64,000 nucleotides of DNA, from positions 62,001 through 126,000 of the forward strand of contig PQAM01000018.1 of assembly GCA_003104975.1 (NCBI GenBank), given 5' to 3'. Numbering within the stretch: position 1 is the stretch's first letter; each line of letters opens with the position of its first letter. Shown in pieces: positions 37,324 through 46,090 of this stretch. This stretch comes from Candidatus Methylomirabilota bacterium (lineage in GTDB: Bacteria; Methylomirabilota; Methylomirabilia; Methylomirabilales; Methylomirabilaceae). Position numbers and translations under genes: made by a program. The notes beneath the pieces are model-generated. The model ran no database searches. It was not told where the DNA came from and worked only from the letters and a program-made list of their open reading frames with translations.

Positions 37324-38496
37324 TTAGCCATTCAGCGTCTCAGCTCTCGGTGGTAAGAATGCCAGGATAAGCTCCTTACATGCACGAAGGCCACCCGACT
37401 CTTGCACTAGGAGCCCCATCTGGATTAAAGCCCTCACATCGCGGGACAGAGTTTTAGTTGTCTTACGGGCATAGGCAGCCGCCATACGCGGGCTGACCTC
37501 AGGAAGCTTTGAGAAAGGAAGTGGTGTGGCACTTTGTGAAAGGTCCAGAACGAGGTGCCGACGTCGCGCATCGCTGGGACTTTTCTTTTCAGTGAACGCC
37601 TCATGTACATAATTGCGCCAAGCTACATCCAACTGCTGAACCCTGATGTCTTGCAACTGGGACTGAAGCCCATCCAACAGACCCTGCGTTGCATAGGGTA
37701 CAAATGGCAATACGTCGCCGTTGGAGCAGCTCGCTTGATCGAGTTGACGATAATACTCGGTCCGAGTTTGATTATAGTAATTGCTAAGAAGGTGGGCGGC
37801 CGGGGCAGGTACGCCGGAAGCGATCAAGATCTGAAACTCAACTAGCCGCGCGGTTCGGCCGTTTCCATCCCCGAATGGGTGAATCCACGCCAGATAGAGG
37901 TGTGCCAACACGGCCTTGAGAATCGCATACACGATCACCATCTCCGGCTGTGGATTAAAGGTCTCACTATTAAGCCACTCGCAGAGGCGATCCAGCAGGT
38001 ATTCGCACTCCTGCGCCGGAGGGGCTTGATAACGCCCAACGCCAACCGCATGCCGCCTGATCTCGCCAGGCACCACCTCATCGTCTAACTTCAGCTTATC
38101 CAAGACAATCCGATTCAGCTTCTTGACCATACCAGAGGTCAGGGCAGGGGCTCTGCCCACCTTTATATCTGATAGTATAAGGTTACATCCAGCAACCACG
38201 TTATCTATCTCCTGCGCGAGGTATTCGCGCGAGGGTGGAAGCTTAAGCGTACCCTGCAAGTGTCGCAGAACCTCCTCTTCAGAGAGCGTGTTGCCTTCGA
38301 TAGCGGTGGTCCCAAGGACGCCCTTGGCCAAATACAATTGGTAAAGTTTCTTTGCTGTATCCGGACGCAAAGGAACGCCCGCAATATGCTCGCACTTGGA
38401 TTGGCATTCCCCCAGCATAATCCACAAACGACTTGGAGCGCGGCTGAGGTCAACTGAAAATGTCAACCAAGGATGTGTCTGCTTCCATGTCCTCAT
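37324..38496 (-). CDS. Fic/DOC family protein (probable AMPylase)
   Basis: 390 residues. Fic core HPFGDGNGRTAR (catalytic His, Gly-rich anion loop, Arg) at about 215-226, with an N-terminal inhibitory helix motif TAIEGN near residues 63-68, making it a class II Fic protein with self-inhibition. A C-terminal winged-helix-like region (about 300-380) may bind DNA or a partner. It transfers AMP or another nucleotide to a hydroxyl of a target protein; the target is unknown. Base composition is more AT-rich than the neighbours, and it stands alone, which suggests acquisition. Confidence 0.9.
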   Translation of the reverse strand: MRTWKQTHPWLTFSVDLSRAPSRLWIMLGECQSKCEHIAGVPLRPDTAKKLYQLYLAKGVLGTTAIEGNTLSEEEVLRHLQGTLKLPPSREYLAQEIDNVVAGCNLILSDIKVGRAPALTSGMVKKLNRIVLDKLKLDDEVVPGEIRRHAVGVGRYQAPPAQECEYLLDRLCEWLNSETFNPQPEMVIVYAILKAVLAHLYLAWIHPFGDGNGRTARLVEFQILIASGVPAPAAHLLSNYYNQTRTEYYRQLDQASCSNGDVLPFVPYATQGLLDGLQSQLQDIRVQQLDVAWRNYVHEAFTEKKSPSDARRRHLVLDLSQSATPLPFSKLPEVSPRMAAAYARKTTKTLSRDVRALIQMGLLVQESGGLRACKELILAFLPPRAETLNG

Positions 38497-38711
38497 TCGT
38501 GTCCCTTATTCATCGTTATTTTACAACTTGATATAGTGATTGTGTCCGTTATGGTATCTACTTGCATGTCCATATTATTGTAGAAGCCCATAAATGTCAA
38601 TGCAGGGGTACCCGAAGTAAATGTGGACGCTTCCGAGAGAAGAGGGCTTGACACCCAAGAATCACCTGCCTAGGATAGCCCCAACAGAAGGGGACACCAG
38701 GAGGGGCGCGA

Positions 38712-38993
38712 ATGCCACCAAAAGGGCGAGCGGCAGCAAAGAAAGGCCAGAATTCGAAAGATCCCCAAGCGTATGACCACAAGAAGGGGAAGGAACAGCT
38801 CCTCCTGCGACTCGATGTCGGGCTGCAGGCGCAGTTCAGGCAGAAGAAGCCGCCTGCACACTATCGCTACAATCCCAGCTTCGATCCGTCTCTGTCATGG
38901 GATGTGAGCGCCGACCGCGAGCGGGCCGAAGCCATTCGATCTGCGATCGAGGAGCTTACCGGGGTTGATGTGAGAAATGGCGAGCGTGGGTGA
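38712..38993 (+). CDS. Small basic protein resembling the N-terminal segment of a type III-like DNA methyltransferase
   Basis: 93 residues with a strong SD (AGGAGGGG, 5 bases before ATG 38712), so it is very probably translated. Sequence KKPPAHYRYNPSFDPSLSWD and DVGLQAQFRQKKPP recall, from memory, the region just before the catalytic part of site-specific adenine methyltransferases of the Mod type. The catalytic motifs themselves are absent, so it is either a remnant or an independent domain. It overlaps the Smr gene by 17 bases. The similarity should be tested; function unknown. Confidence 0.6.
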   Translation: MPPKGRAAAKKGQNSKDPQAYDHKKGKEQLLLRLDVGLQAQFRQKKPPAHYRYNPSFDPSLSWDVSADRERAEAIRSAIEELTGVDVRNGERG

Positions 38994-39288
38994 GGTGGCG
39001 AGAATCACGCCAGAGGAGCCGTTTGAGCAACCGGTGAGGCTACCGATCGAGGACGTCCTCGATCTGCACACCTTTGCGCCGAAGGAGATCGCCTCGGTTG
39101 TCGAAGAGTATCTGGCACAGTGCCGTCAGATGGGAATATCCGAGGTGCGGCTGATTCACGGGAAGGGCACAGGGACCCAGCGAGCGATCGTCAGGCGGCT
39201 CCTGAAAAACCATCCTGATGTCCTGTCGTTTGCCGATGCGCCGTCAGAGGCCGGGGGATGGGGAGCCACTATTGTTCGGCTCAGGTAG
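38977..39288 (+). CDS. Smr/MutS2-type domain protein
   Basis: 103 residues, almost only an Smr domain: DLHTFAPKEIASVVEEYLAQ, LIHGKGTGTQRAIVRRLL and ATIVRLR. Smr domains are small nucleases or nucleic-acid binders, as in MutS2 C-termini. The start ATG 38977 lies inside the upstream gene; a GTG a few codons later is possible. The two form a tiny operon with the SD of the first. Substrate unknown. Confidence 0.9.
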   Translation: MASVGEVARITPEEPFEQPVRLPIEDVLDLHTFAPKEIASVVEEYLAQCRQMGISEVRLIHGKGTGTQRAIVRRLLKNHPDVLSFADAPSEAGGWGATIVRLR

Positions 39289-39320
39289 GGGCGTCATGTA
39301 TTGCGCCCTCGCTGTCCTGT

Positions 39321-40028
39321 CTAACGAAGGTTCTCGCAGAAGTGCGAGAAGAGAATCCGAGCCCGCCGATTGAGGTCGTCGATCCCGGCCGGCAGTCGCT
39401 CGAGAATCGCCTCCGGCCGGATATAGTCTTTGACGCCGTCCAACTCCCGCGCAAACGTACGGACCCAGCCTGAGACCATCAACGACGTCACCTCCAAATG
39501 AAACAGCAGGCCGTAGACGTGGCGGCCGAGGGAGAAGGCCTGGCACTCATAGAGTGCTGATCTGGCAAGATTGACGGCTCCGGGCGGCGTATCGAAATAT
39601 TCACCATGCCACTCGAACACCTCGATCGATTCCGGAAAGAGGCTGAACAGCCGATCATGGCGCGCCGCGTTGGTGAACTGGACCGGGTACCAGCCGATCT
39701 CCTTGCGCGGCCCCCGGCGGACCGTCGCGCCGGCTGCCTTGGCGATAAGCTGTGAGCCAAGACAGATGCCTAGCGTGGGAAAATTGAGCGCCAGCGCCTC
39801 CTTCAGGAGCCGATCCTCCGCCCGCAACCACGGGTAGTCCGCCTCGTCGTTGACACTCATGGGCCCGCCCATGACCAGCAGCCCGGAATACGGCGACAGG
39901 TTAGCCGGCGCCTGCTCACCCTCATACAACCTTACCGTCTCCGTGGGGCGCTGCTGCGCCTGAAGGACATCAAGAAAGATGCCCGGGGTCTCACACCCGA
40001 TGTGCTGCAACACCAGAAGCGGTTTCAT
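39321..40028 (-). CDS. Class I glutamine amidotransferase-like protein
   Basis: 235 residues, GMP-synthase-like GATase1 fold. Nucleophile Cys in TLGICLGSQLIAKA, oxyanion-type GGPMSVNDE, EVFEWHGEYFDTP, and the His-Glu part of the triad as LLFHLEV rather than the usual HPE. Stand-alone proteins of this class often use gamma-glutamyl compounds or glutamine. ATG 40028 follows GGAGGACGCAA, a good SD. Convergent with the Smr gene. Confidence 0.85.
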   Translation of the reverse strand: MKPLLVLQHIGCETPGIFLDVLQAQQRPTETVRLYEGEQAPANLSPYSGLLVMGGPMSVNDEADYPWLRAEDRLLKEALALNFPTLGICLGSQLIAKAAGATVRRGPRKEIGWYPVQFTNAARHDRLFSLFPESIEVFEWHGEYFDTPPGAVNLARSALYECQAFSLGRHVYGLLFHLEVTSLMVSGWVRTFARELDGVKDYIRPEAILERLPAGIDDLNRRARILFSHFCENLR

Positions 40029-40188
40029 TTGCGTCCTCCGATTCAGATGTACCATGCGCCGTCATCTTACCGTAACCCTTCGAGGATCGCCAGAGCATTG
40101 ATATGGCACAGGCGCTTGGCGTGCCGGCGAAAATCGATTGTCGATGACACGGATCATGTTAGGATGGGGCACAACAGGAGACCAAGAA

Positions 40189-41394
40189 ATGATAGTACGT
40201 GAGGACAGTACGAGCGGACGACAACCGGTACGGGGCGCCCTTATCCATTACCACGAGATCGCCCTCAAGGGGAAAAACCGGCGCTTCTTTCTGAAGCAGC
40301 TTGAGGCCAATCTTCTGGCAGCCACTCGCGACCTTGACTGCGGTCCGCTCCTACGACCCACCGGTCGGCTGTTCCTGACGCTGCGCGAGGAGAGTTCGTG
40401 GGAGGTTGTACGGCAGCGACTAAGCCGCATCTTTGGTATCGCGAATTTCGCCTACGCCTTTATGATGACACCCAATCTGGAGTTGCTCGCGCAGCGGATC
40501 GAGGCCGAGATCTCCGGTCGTACGTTCCGCAGCTTTCGCGTGGCGGCGCGACGCGCCTTCAAAACCTTTCCGCAGACCTCTCAGCAGATCAACGAGATGA
40601 TCGGGGCGAGGGTGCAGCGCGTATGTGATGCGCGCGTCGACTTGACCAACCCGGAACTCACCATCGCCATCGAGGTCCTTCCCAATGAGGCGTTTGTCCA
40701 CTTCGACAAGCTTCCCGGTCCGGGGGGCTTACCGGTAGGGACCGGCGGAACGCTCGCGTGTCTGCTGTCGGGCGGGATCGATTCTCCGGTGGCGGCGTAC
40801 CGGATGATGAAGCGGGGCTGCCGGATCGTCTTTGTCCACTTTCACAGCCAGCCGTTCGCCGACCGTACCTCACAAGACAAGGCGATCGAGCTGGTGCGGC
40901 TGCTCACCCGGTACCAGTTCACCTCGCGCCTCTATCTGGTGCCCTTCGGCGAGATCCAGCAGGAGGTCGTGGCTCGCGTTACGGGGCGCCTGAGGGTCCT
41001 TCTGTATCGACGGCTCATGCTGCGGATCGCCGAACGGATCGGCCGCAAGGAGGGCGCCCAAGCGCTGGTGACCGGTGAAAGCCTTGGCCAGGTATCGTCA
41101 CAGACCATTGAAAACATCGCGGCCATCGGACAGATCTCGACCCTGCCGATTTTACGGCCGTTGATCGGCATGGATAAGGACGAGATCACACAGCAGGCGC
41201 AACAGATCGGCAGCTACGATGTCTCTATTATCCCCGATCAGGACTGCTGCTCAATGTTTCTCCCGCGACAGGTCGCCACGCATGCAACTCACCACGAGCT
41301 CGAATTCGCCGAGCGTGCCCTTGACCTGGATCGGCTTACGGCGCAGGGTCAGGCCGCTGCCTACACCATTGAGCTGTCGTTTCCTGGTCGGTAG
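40189..41394 (+). CDS. thiI: tRNA 4-thiouridine synthetase ThiI, without rhodanese domain
   Basis: 401 residues: ferredoxin-like N-terminus, THUMP domain (about 50-160), PP-loop ATPase with LLSGGIDSPVAAYRMMKRG and TGESLGQVSSQT. E. coli ThiI is 482 residues with a C-terminal rhodanese domain carrying an essential Cys; this one lacks it, like many bacterial ThiI, so it takes sulfur directly from a cysteine desulfurase. It makes s4U8 in tRNA and may serve thiazole synthesis. ATG 40189 has AGGAG 8 bases upstream. Its TAG stop lies in a palindromic repeat. Confidence 0.93.
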   Translation: MIVREDSTSGRQPVRGALIHYHEIALKGKNRRFFLKQLEANLLAATRDLDCGPLLRPTGRLFLTLREESSWEVVRQRLSRIFGIANFAYAFMMTPNLELLAQRIEAEISGRTFRSFRVAARRAFKTFPQTSQQINEMIGARVQRVCDARVDLTNPELTIAIEVLPNEAFVHFDKLPGPGGLPVGTGGTLACLLSGGIDSPVAAYRMMKRGCRIVFVHFHSQPFADRTSQDKAIELVRLLTRYQFTSRLYLVPFGEIQQEVVARVTGRLRVLLYRRLMLRIAERIGRKEGAQALVTGESLGQVSSQTIENIAAIGQISTLPILRPLIGMDKDEITQQAQQIGSYDVSIIPDQDCCSMFLPRQVATHATHHELEFAERALDLDRLTAQGQAAAYTIELSFPGR

Positions 41395-41418
41395 GGGTAC
41401 GTTGCAACGTGCCCCTAC
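41391..41418. repeat. Family D palindrome supplying stop codons to two convergent genes
   Basis: GTAGGGG, a 14-base centre containing ACGTTGCAACGT, CCCCTAC: a complete palindrome. Because it begins with GTAG and ends with CTAC, it places TAG in frame for thiI on the + strand (41392-41394) and for the cytochrome on the - strand (41417-41415). It could also fold as a bidirectional terminator, though T-runs are weak. Confidence 0.8.
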
Positions 41419-41804
41419 TTCTTCGGCTGGTACTTCGGAACGGCCAGCGAACGGATATAGGCGACGATATCCTTGATCTCCTTGTCGTTCATCATGCTGC
41501 CGTAGCCGGTCATCAGCGGGCTCAACTTCTCGGCTGCGCTGCCGTTCTTAATGACATTGGTCAGTTGTGCGTCGGTCCTGCCGTTCATATACTTGCCGTC
41601 GGCAAAGTTTCGCGGCTTGGGATTCAAAGAGGCGGCCGCTAACCCGTCCCCCTTACCAGCCGGACCGTGACACGGCACACAAAAGGTCATGAACTTCTCG
41701 GGGGCCTTCAGTTCAGTACCCGCAGCCCCGGCCGCCCAGGCCCCTGTGGAGCTGGCAACCAACGCGGTTAGCGCCATCACGTGAAGGGTCACTTTTCTCG
41801 CCAT
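41415..41804 (-). CDS. Exported class I cytochrome c
   Basis: 129 residues: signal peptide (about 1-24, ending AWA), then a monohaem domain with CVPCH at about residues 42-46, distal Met probably in LSPLMTGYGSMM, and the C-terminal helix DKEIKDIVAYIRSLA. It carries electrons in the periplasm, for example to a terminal oxidase. ATG 41804 has AGGAGG 5 bases upstream. It is single, divergent from thrB. Confidence 0.93.
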   Translation of the reverse strand: MARKVTLHVMALTALVASSTGAWAAGAAGTELKAPEKFMTFCVPCHGPAGKGDGLAAASLNPKPRNFADGKYMNGRTDAQLTNVIKNGSAAEKLSPLMTGYGSMMNDKEIKDIVAYIRSLAVPKYQPKK

Positions 41805-41929
41805 CGATGCCTCCTGTGAACTCGGTTCTGTCTGATCTGTATGCTGTATCACCAACTGCCTGTTAGATGTTGCACGCCGCCTTATCCCCTGTCAAGGGAA
41901 AGTTGACGTATTTAACCGGATACTACTCC

Positions 41930-41958
41930 TTGCGAGGATCCGCAACTTACGGTATATG
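41930..41958 (+). promoter_or_regulatory. Candidate promoter of thrB
   Basis: TTGCGA (41930-41935), 17 bases, TATATG (41953-41958), 49 bases before the gene. Both boxes match 4 of 6. Confidence 0.45.
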
Positions 41959-42007
41959 GTGGGGGCGAGCGACACCGACCGGAGAAGCCATATAAGGAGA
42001 GTGATCG

Positions 42008-42916
42008 ATGAGACGAGTGAGGGTGCGGGTGCCGGCCTCAACGGCCAATCTGGGTCCGGGGTTCGACACACTGGGAATGGCGTTGGGCCTGTATAACGAG
42101 GTGGAGCTCAGCAATGAGGGTGAGGGGCTTCAGCTTCAGGTGGAAGGAGAGGGGAGGGTCGAGCTGGAGCGGGCGGGCGAACGCAATCTGTCGGTACGAG
42201 CGGCGCAGGACACGCTGCGAGATTTGGGCTATCAGCCGTCCGGGTTACGGATTCGGCAGATCAACAGGATTCCGCTGGGCCGCGGCCTTGGCAGTAGCGC
42301 CGCTGCCTGCCTCGCCGGGATCGCCGCTGCCGGCCGACTGGCCGACGCCCGGCTTTCGACGGATGAGCTCCTCGCCAGGGCGCTGCCGTTCGAAGGACAC
42401 CCCGACAACGTGACGCCGGCTGTACTGGGGGGGCTGACGGCATCTGCCGTCGTCGCAGGCCGCATCGTAGCCGCCACGGTCCCCGTCCCCACCTATTTGA
42501 AGGCCGTGGTCGTCATCCCGGAGCTTATACTCCCGACGAAGCGCGCGCGGGAGGTCCTTCCCCGACAGGTCCCGTTCGCCGACGCCGTCTTCAACCTGAC
42601 TCGCCTGGCCCTCCTGCTCACCGGTCTCGCTACCGATCGCCCAGAACTGCTCGCGCCGGGAACCGAAGACCGCCTCCACCAACCCTACCGGGCCTCACTG
42701 CTCCCCGGGATGGACGCGATTCTGGAAGAGGGGCGACAGGCGGGCGCGCTGGCTACCTGTTTAAGCGGCGCAGGCTCCTCGCTCCTTGCGCTGGTCAACA
42801 CAGACGGCGAGCGGATCGGGCAACGCATGAGCGAACGCTGGCGGCGCGAGTTCGGGATCGAAAACCGCGCGCTGCCTCTCGAGATCGACCGTCAGGGCCT
42901 CACTTACCTGGAGTAG
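42008..42916 (+). CDS. thrB: Homoserine kinase
   Basis: 302 residues, GHMP kinase: N-terminal VRVPASTANLGPGFDTLGMA, ATP loop IPLGRGLGSSAAACLAGIA, HPDNVTPAVLGGL, and C-terminal LSGAGSSLLALV. It phosphorylates homoserine in threonine synthesis. AAGGAGAGTGATCG precedes ATG 42008, an ideal SD. The end overlaps the convergent SlyD-like gene by 17 bases. Confidence 0.95.
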   Translation: MRRVRVRVPASTANLGPGFDTLGMALGLYNEVELSNEGEGLQLQVEGEGRVELERAGERNLSVRAAQDTLRDLGYQPSGLRIRQINRIPLGRGLGSSAAACLAGIAAAGRLADARLSTDELLARALPFEGHPDNVTPAVLGGLTASAVVAGRIVAATVPVPTYLKAVVVIPELILPTKRAREVLPRQVPFADAVFNLTRLALLLTGLATDRPELLAPGTEDRLHQPYRASLLPGMDAILEEGRQAGALATCLSGAGSSLLALVNTDGERIGQRMSERWRREFGIENRALPLEIDRQGLTYLE

Positions 42917-43496
42917 ATGTTGTGGGCTCTACGGCTTGTTGCGGGCTCTGGGCGGGCTCGATACCGATCACCCTGACGTCGAAGGTGAGGGTCTTGCCGG
43001 CCAAGGGATGATTGGTGTTCAGGACGATGGTCTTCTCCTTGATCTCTTTCACGAAGGCGTGGCGCGTCTGTCCGTTCTGGCCTTGGGCGACAAGATGCGC
43101 CCCAATGGTATGGAATTTCTCCGGAATGCGTTCTTTGGGGACCTCAACGAATGCCTCCGGCCTGATCGGACCGTAGGCCTCCTCGGACGGGACGACCACA
43201 TGCTTTGTATCGCCGACATGAAGGCCACCCAGCGCCTTTTCCAATCCCGGAATGATCTGTCCCTGTCCATGAGTGTAGACCAGGGGGTCGCCTCCCTCAT
43301 TCGTATCCAGGGCTGTCCCCTTTTCATCGGTCAGTCTGTACTCAAGCTGCACGGTGGAGCCGTTATCGATCACAAGCCCGGTCTTGGCCTGGGCCGGCGC
43401 GGTTGCCTTAGTCTCAGCCATAGCAATCCCTGCCGTCATAGCAAGGACCATGATCGAGCCGGCCGAAAGAAACGATGCGTATCGGGTTGTCTGCAT
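42900..43496 (-). CDS. Exported SlyD-like FKBP peptidyl-prolyl isomerase
   Basis: 198 residues: a signal peptide (about 1-27, ending AMA) followed by a FKBP/SlyD domain with YTHGQGQIIPGLEKALGGLH and the IF-type insertion (about 105-155), ending NTNHPLAGKTLTFDVRVIGI. It would catalyse proline isomerisation and chaperone folding. SlyD is usually cytosolic; the leader here predicts a periplasmic form, without the His-rich metal tail. It overlaps thrB's 3' end by 17 bases. Confidence 0.9.
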   Translation of the reverse strand: MQTTRYASFLSAGSIMVLAMTAGIAMAETKATAPAQAKTGLVIDNGSTVQLEYRLTDEKGTALDTNEGGDPLVYTHGQGQIIPGLEKALGGLHVGDTKHVVVPSEEAYGPIRPEAFVEVPKERIPEKFHTIGAHLVAQGQNGQTRHAFVKEIKEKTIVLNTNHPLAGKTLTFDVRVIGIEPAQSPQQAVEPTTSTPGK

Positions 43497-43648
43497 GCTA
43501 CCTCCTCCAGGTCTATTAGGCTACCAATGAAACCGCTCACGCGCGTGCCTGTCGCACACGATGGCCATGGGCACATATTGACAGATGGTACGCCTCGCAC
43601 GCCTGTGGTGCAACCACAAAGTCTGCCCACCTCGACACAGGAACCTGT

Positions 43649-43677
43649 TTGACGAATCGTTGACTTTGCGATACACT
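43649..43677 (+). promoter_or_regulatory. Candidate sigma-70 promoter of typA
   Basis: TTGACG (43649-43654), 17 bases, TACACT (43672-43677); 5 of 6 and 4 of 6. Transcription from about 43684 would give a leader of about 207 bases before the gene. Confidence 0.55.
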
Positions 43678-43702
43678 CTCGTCGTTTGTGAGGTGATTGA
43701 TT

Positions 43703-43793
43703 TACGCCGTTTCAGCGTGACTTGATGTGTCACATCCGGTGAAACGGCCTCAGCAGGTCCGCAGGCGGTTTCCCTTCGGGCTCTGACCTTTTT
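43703..43793 (+). promoter_or_regulatory. Structured leader of typA: nested hairpin, then terminator-like hairpin
   Basis: Hairpin 1 has arms GCCGTTTCA (43706-43714) and TGAAACGGC (43740-43748), with an inner stem GTGAC/GTCAC. Hairpin 2 has AGGTC (43755-43759) with GACCT (43785-43789) and inner CCC/GGG around TTC, then TTTTT. It could be a cis-regulatory or attenuator element; I recognise no known riboswitch class. Confidence 0.4.
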
Positions 43794-43890
43794 ACGCCTC
43801 CCCCACTGGTTTCGAGTGTAAGGCAGGTGATCTGCGTTTGTGGCGCCTACTACCGGTACGACGCAGTCGATAACCGCATCAAAAGGCATG

Positions 43891-45720
43891 ATGACACAGC
43901 AGCGTACGGATCTGAGGAATCTGGCCATCATTGCGCATGTCGACCACGGCAAGACAACGCTTGTGGACGCCATGCTGAAGCAGAGCCGCATCTTCCGAGA
44001 TAATCAGGCGGTGATGACACGGGTCATGGACTCCAACCCGCTCGAGCGGGAGCGCGGCATCACGATCCTGGCCAAGAACACCGCCGTGACCTTTGGGGGC
44101 GTAAAGATCAATATCGTGGATACCCCCGGGCATGCCGACTTTGGGGGTGAGGTCGAGCGGGTACTGAATATGGTGGACGGGGTGCTGTTGTTGGTGGATG
44201 CCGTGGAGGGGCCGATGCCGCAGACCCGGTTCGTGCTGCGCAAGGCCCTGGCGCTTCAGCACCGGGTCGTCGTCGTGGTCAACAAGATCGACCGGGCCAA
44301 TGCCAGGACCGACTATGCCGTCAACGCGACCTTTGATCTGTTTATCGATCTCGGCGCCACCGAGGAGCAGGCGGATTTCCCGATCGTCTATACCGACGCT
44401 CTCCGAGGACAGGCCGGCTATGCGCCGACCGCCATGGCGTCTGACCTGCGACCGCTGTTCGACACCATCCTTACGTCTTTACCGCCTCCTGTGGTTGAGC
44501 CGGATGGCCCTACGCAGATGCTGGCGAATCTCCTGGCCTACGATGATTATAAAGGCCGGATCGCCATCGGTCGCCTGTACGCCGGCTCCCTGCGCCGAGC
44601 CCAGGAGGTCATCCGGATCGCGAAGGATGGGAGCTTCCACCCCGGTAAGGTGGCTCAGGTCTTTGTCCATCAGGGGCTGGACCGCATCGAGGTCGAGGAG
44701 GCCATGGCCGGTGAGATCGTTGCGGTAACGGGGCTTGAAGAGATAGGAATCGGGGAAACCATCGCCGATAAGGACAACCCGCTGGCGCTTCCTCCGATCC
44801 GGGTCGACGAGCCGACGGTCCAGATGACCTTCAGCGTCAACACCAGCCCCTTTGCGGGACGCGAGGGGCGTTGGAGCTCGAGTCGCAGCCTGCGCGAGCG
44901 CCTGTTCAAGGAACTGGAGCACAATGTCAGCTTGAGAGTGAACGATACCGACAGCCCCGACACCTTTCTGGTGGCCGGACGTGGCGAGCTACACCTGGTC
45001 GTCCTGATTGAGACGATGCGGCGCGAGGGGTATGAACTTCAGGTGTCGAGACCCGAGGTTATCTTTCAGACCGACCCGCAGACCGGGCAGCGGCTGGAGC
45101 CGTTCGAACAGGTCAGTATCGAGGTCCCGGAGGAGCAGGCCGGGTTGGTGATGGAAATGCTGGGCGGGCGGCGAGGGCGGTTGATGGATATGCGGACGGG
45201 CGATCAGGGGCTGGTCCACTACGAGTTCATCGTTCCGACGCGGGGGTTGCTGGGATTTCGGCAGGCATTCCTGACCGCGACGCGCGGGACCGGGCAACTG
45301 CACAGTCTGTTCGCCGGCTACGAACCGATGGTCGGGGAGATCCGCGGGCGCGACCGCGGGTCGCTGGTCGCCTGGGAGGCGGGGCTGGCCACGTCCTATG
45401 GCCTGGCGAATGCGGAGGGAAGCGGAATCCTGTTCTTCGGACCGGGAACCGAGGTCTATGAAGGAATGGTCGTCGGTGAGGCGGCCAAGGAGCGGGATCT
45501 GGAGGTCAATGTCGCCAAGCGGAAGCACCTGACGAATATCCGGTCGTCGACCTCCGATATCGCCGTGCGCCTGACCCCCCCCAGACAGATGAGTCTCGAC
45601 AACTGCGTCGAGTATCTGGCGGAAGACGAGTTGCTGGAGGTCACGCCGAAGAGCCTGCGCCTTCGCAAGAAGGTGCTGGACCGGCACGAGCGGAAGCGGG
45701 TTCGGATCGCGGGACGATGA
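43891..45720 (+). CDS. typA: Translational GTPase TypA/BipA
   Basis: 609 residues, EF-G-like: G1 [15 protein letters not shown], switch [14 protein letters not shown]3 [17 protein letters not shown]4 NKIDR, then EF-G-like domains and the BipA C-terminal domain ([20 protein letters not shown]). It binds ribosomes and helps late 50S assembly and stress or cold growth. AAAAGG (43881-43886) favours ATG 43891 over 43888; a GTG at 43840 is upstream in frame. It follows the structured leader. Confidence 0.95.
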   Translation: MTQQRTDLRNLAIIAHVDHGKTTLVDAMLKQSRIFRDNQAVMTRVMDSNPLERERGITILAKNTAVTFGGVKINIVDTPGHADFGGEVERVLNMVDGVLLLVDAVEGPMPQTRFVLRKALALQHRVVVVVNKIDRANARTDYAVNATFDLFIDLGATEEQADFPIVYTDALRGQAGYAPTAMASDLRPLFDTILTSLPPPVVEPDGPTQMLANLLAYDDYKGRIAIGRLYAGSLRRAQEVIRIAKDGSFHPGKVAQVFVHQGLDRIEVEEAMAGEIVAVTGLEEIGIGETIADKDNPLALPPIRVDEPTVQMTFSVNTSPFAGREGRWSSSRSLRERLFKELEHNVSLRVNDTDSPDTFLVAGRGELHLVVLIETMRREGYELQVSRPEVIFQTDPQTGQRLEPFEQVSIEVPEEQAGLVMEMLGGRRGRLMDMRTGDQGLVHYEFIVPTRGLLGFRQAFLTATRGTGQLHSLFAGYEPMVGEIRGRDRGSLVAWEAGLATSYGLANAEGSGILFFGPGTEVYEGMVVGEAAKERDLEVNVAKRKHLTNIRSSTSDIAVRLTPPRQMSLDNCVEYLAEDELLEVTPKSLRLRKKVLDRHERKRVRIAGR

Positions 45721-45740
45721 CGCGCTGACGCCGCCCGGCG

Positions 45741-45926
45741 CTATGCCTCCGGCTCGAGGGGCGGCTCTTCGGCGGCCGGCAGCTCTTCTTCCGGTTCGCT
45801 TTCCCCGACAGGTGTCGTACTCTCTTTCCGTTCCAGTTTTTTTCGAAGTTTCTCTTCTTGCTTGGCCTTTCGTGCGGCCTCCTTCCGTCGCTTCTCCCCT
45901 CGGTACGGTTGGAATTTTCCCGCCAT
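45741..45926 (-). CDS. Small charged protein, conserved-looking, unknown
   Basis: 61 residues: a basic half (MAGKFQPYRGEKRRKEAARK, then KQEEKLRKKLERKE) and an acidic half rich in Glu and Pro. It has an excellent SD (AAAGGAGCGGTGA before ATG 45926), so it is probably translated. Similar short KFQPYRGEKRRKE proteins exist in several Gram-negatives as hypothetical proteins. It is convergent to typA and divergent from uvrC. No function can be stated. Confidence 0.7.
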   Translation of the reverse strand: MAGKFQPYRGEKRRKEAARKAKQEEKLRKKLERKESTTPVGESEPEEELPAAEEPPLEPEA

Positions 45927-46090
45927 TCACCGCTCCTTTCTGCAATTGTTTCTTTCTCTGACGCAGCCGTGTCGCGGCCATGAAAGCTACGCACAGCCTA
46001 CGCCCTCAGAATAATGCTGTCAAGGGCCTTGAGGAACGCGCAGCAGCCCGTCTTGACAGGCTCCAGTGGCTGTGACATGTTGTAACTGCC

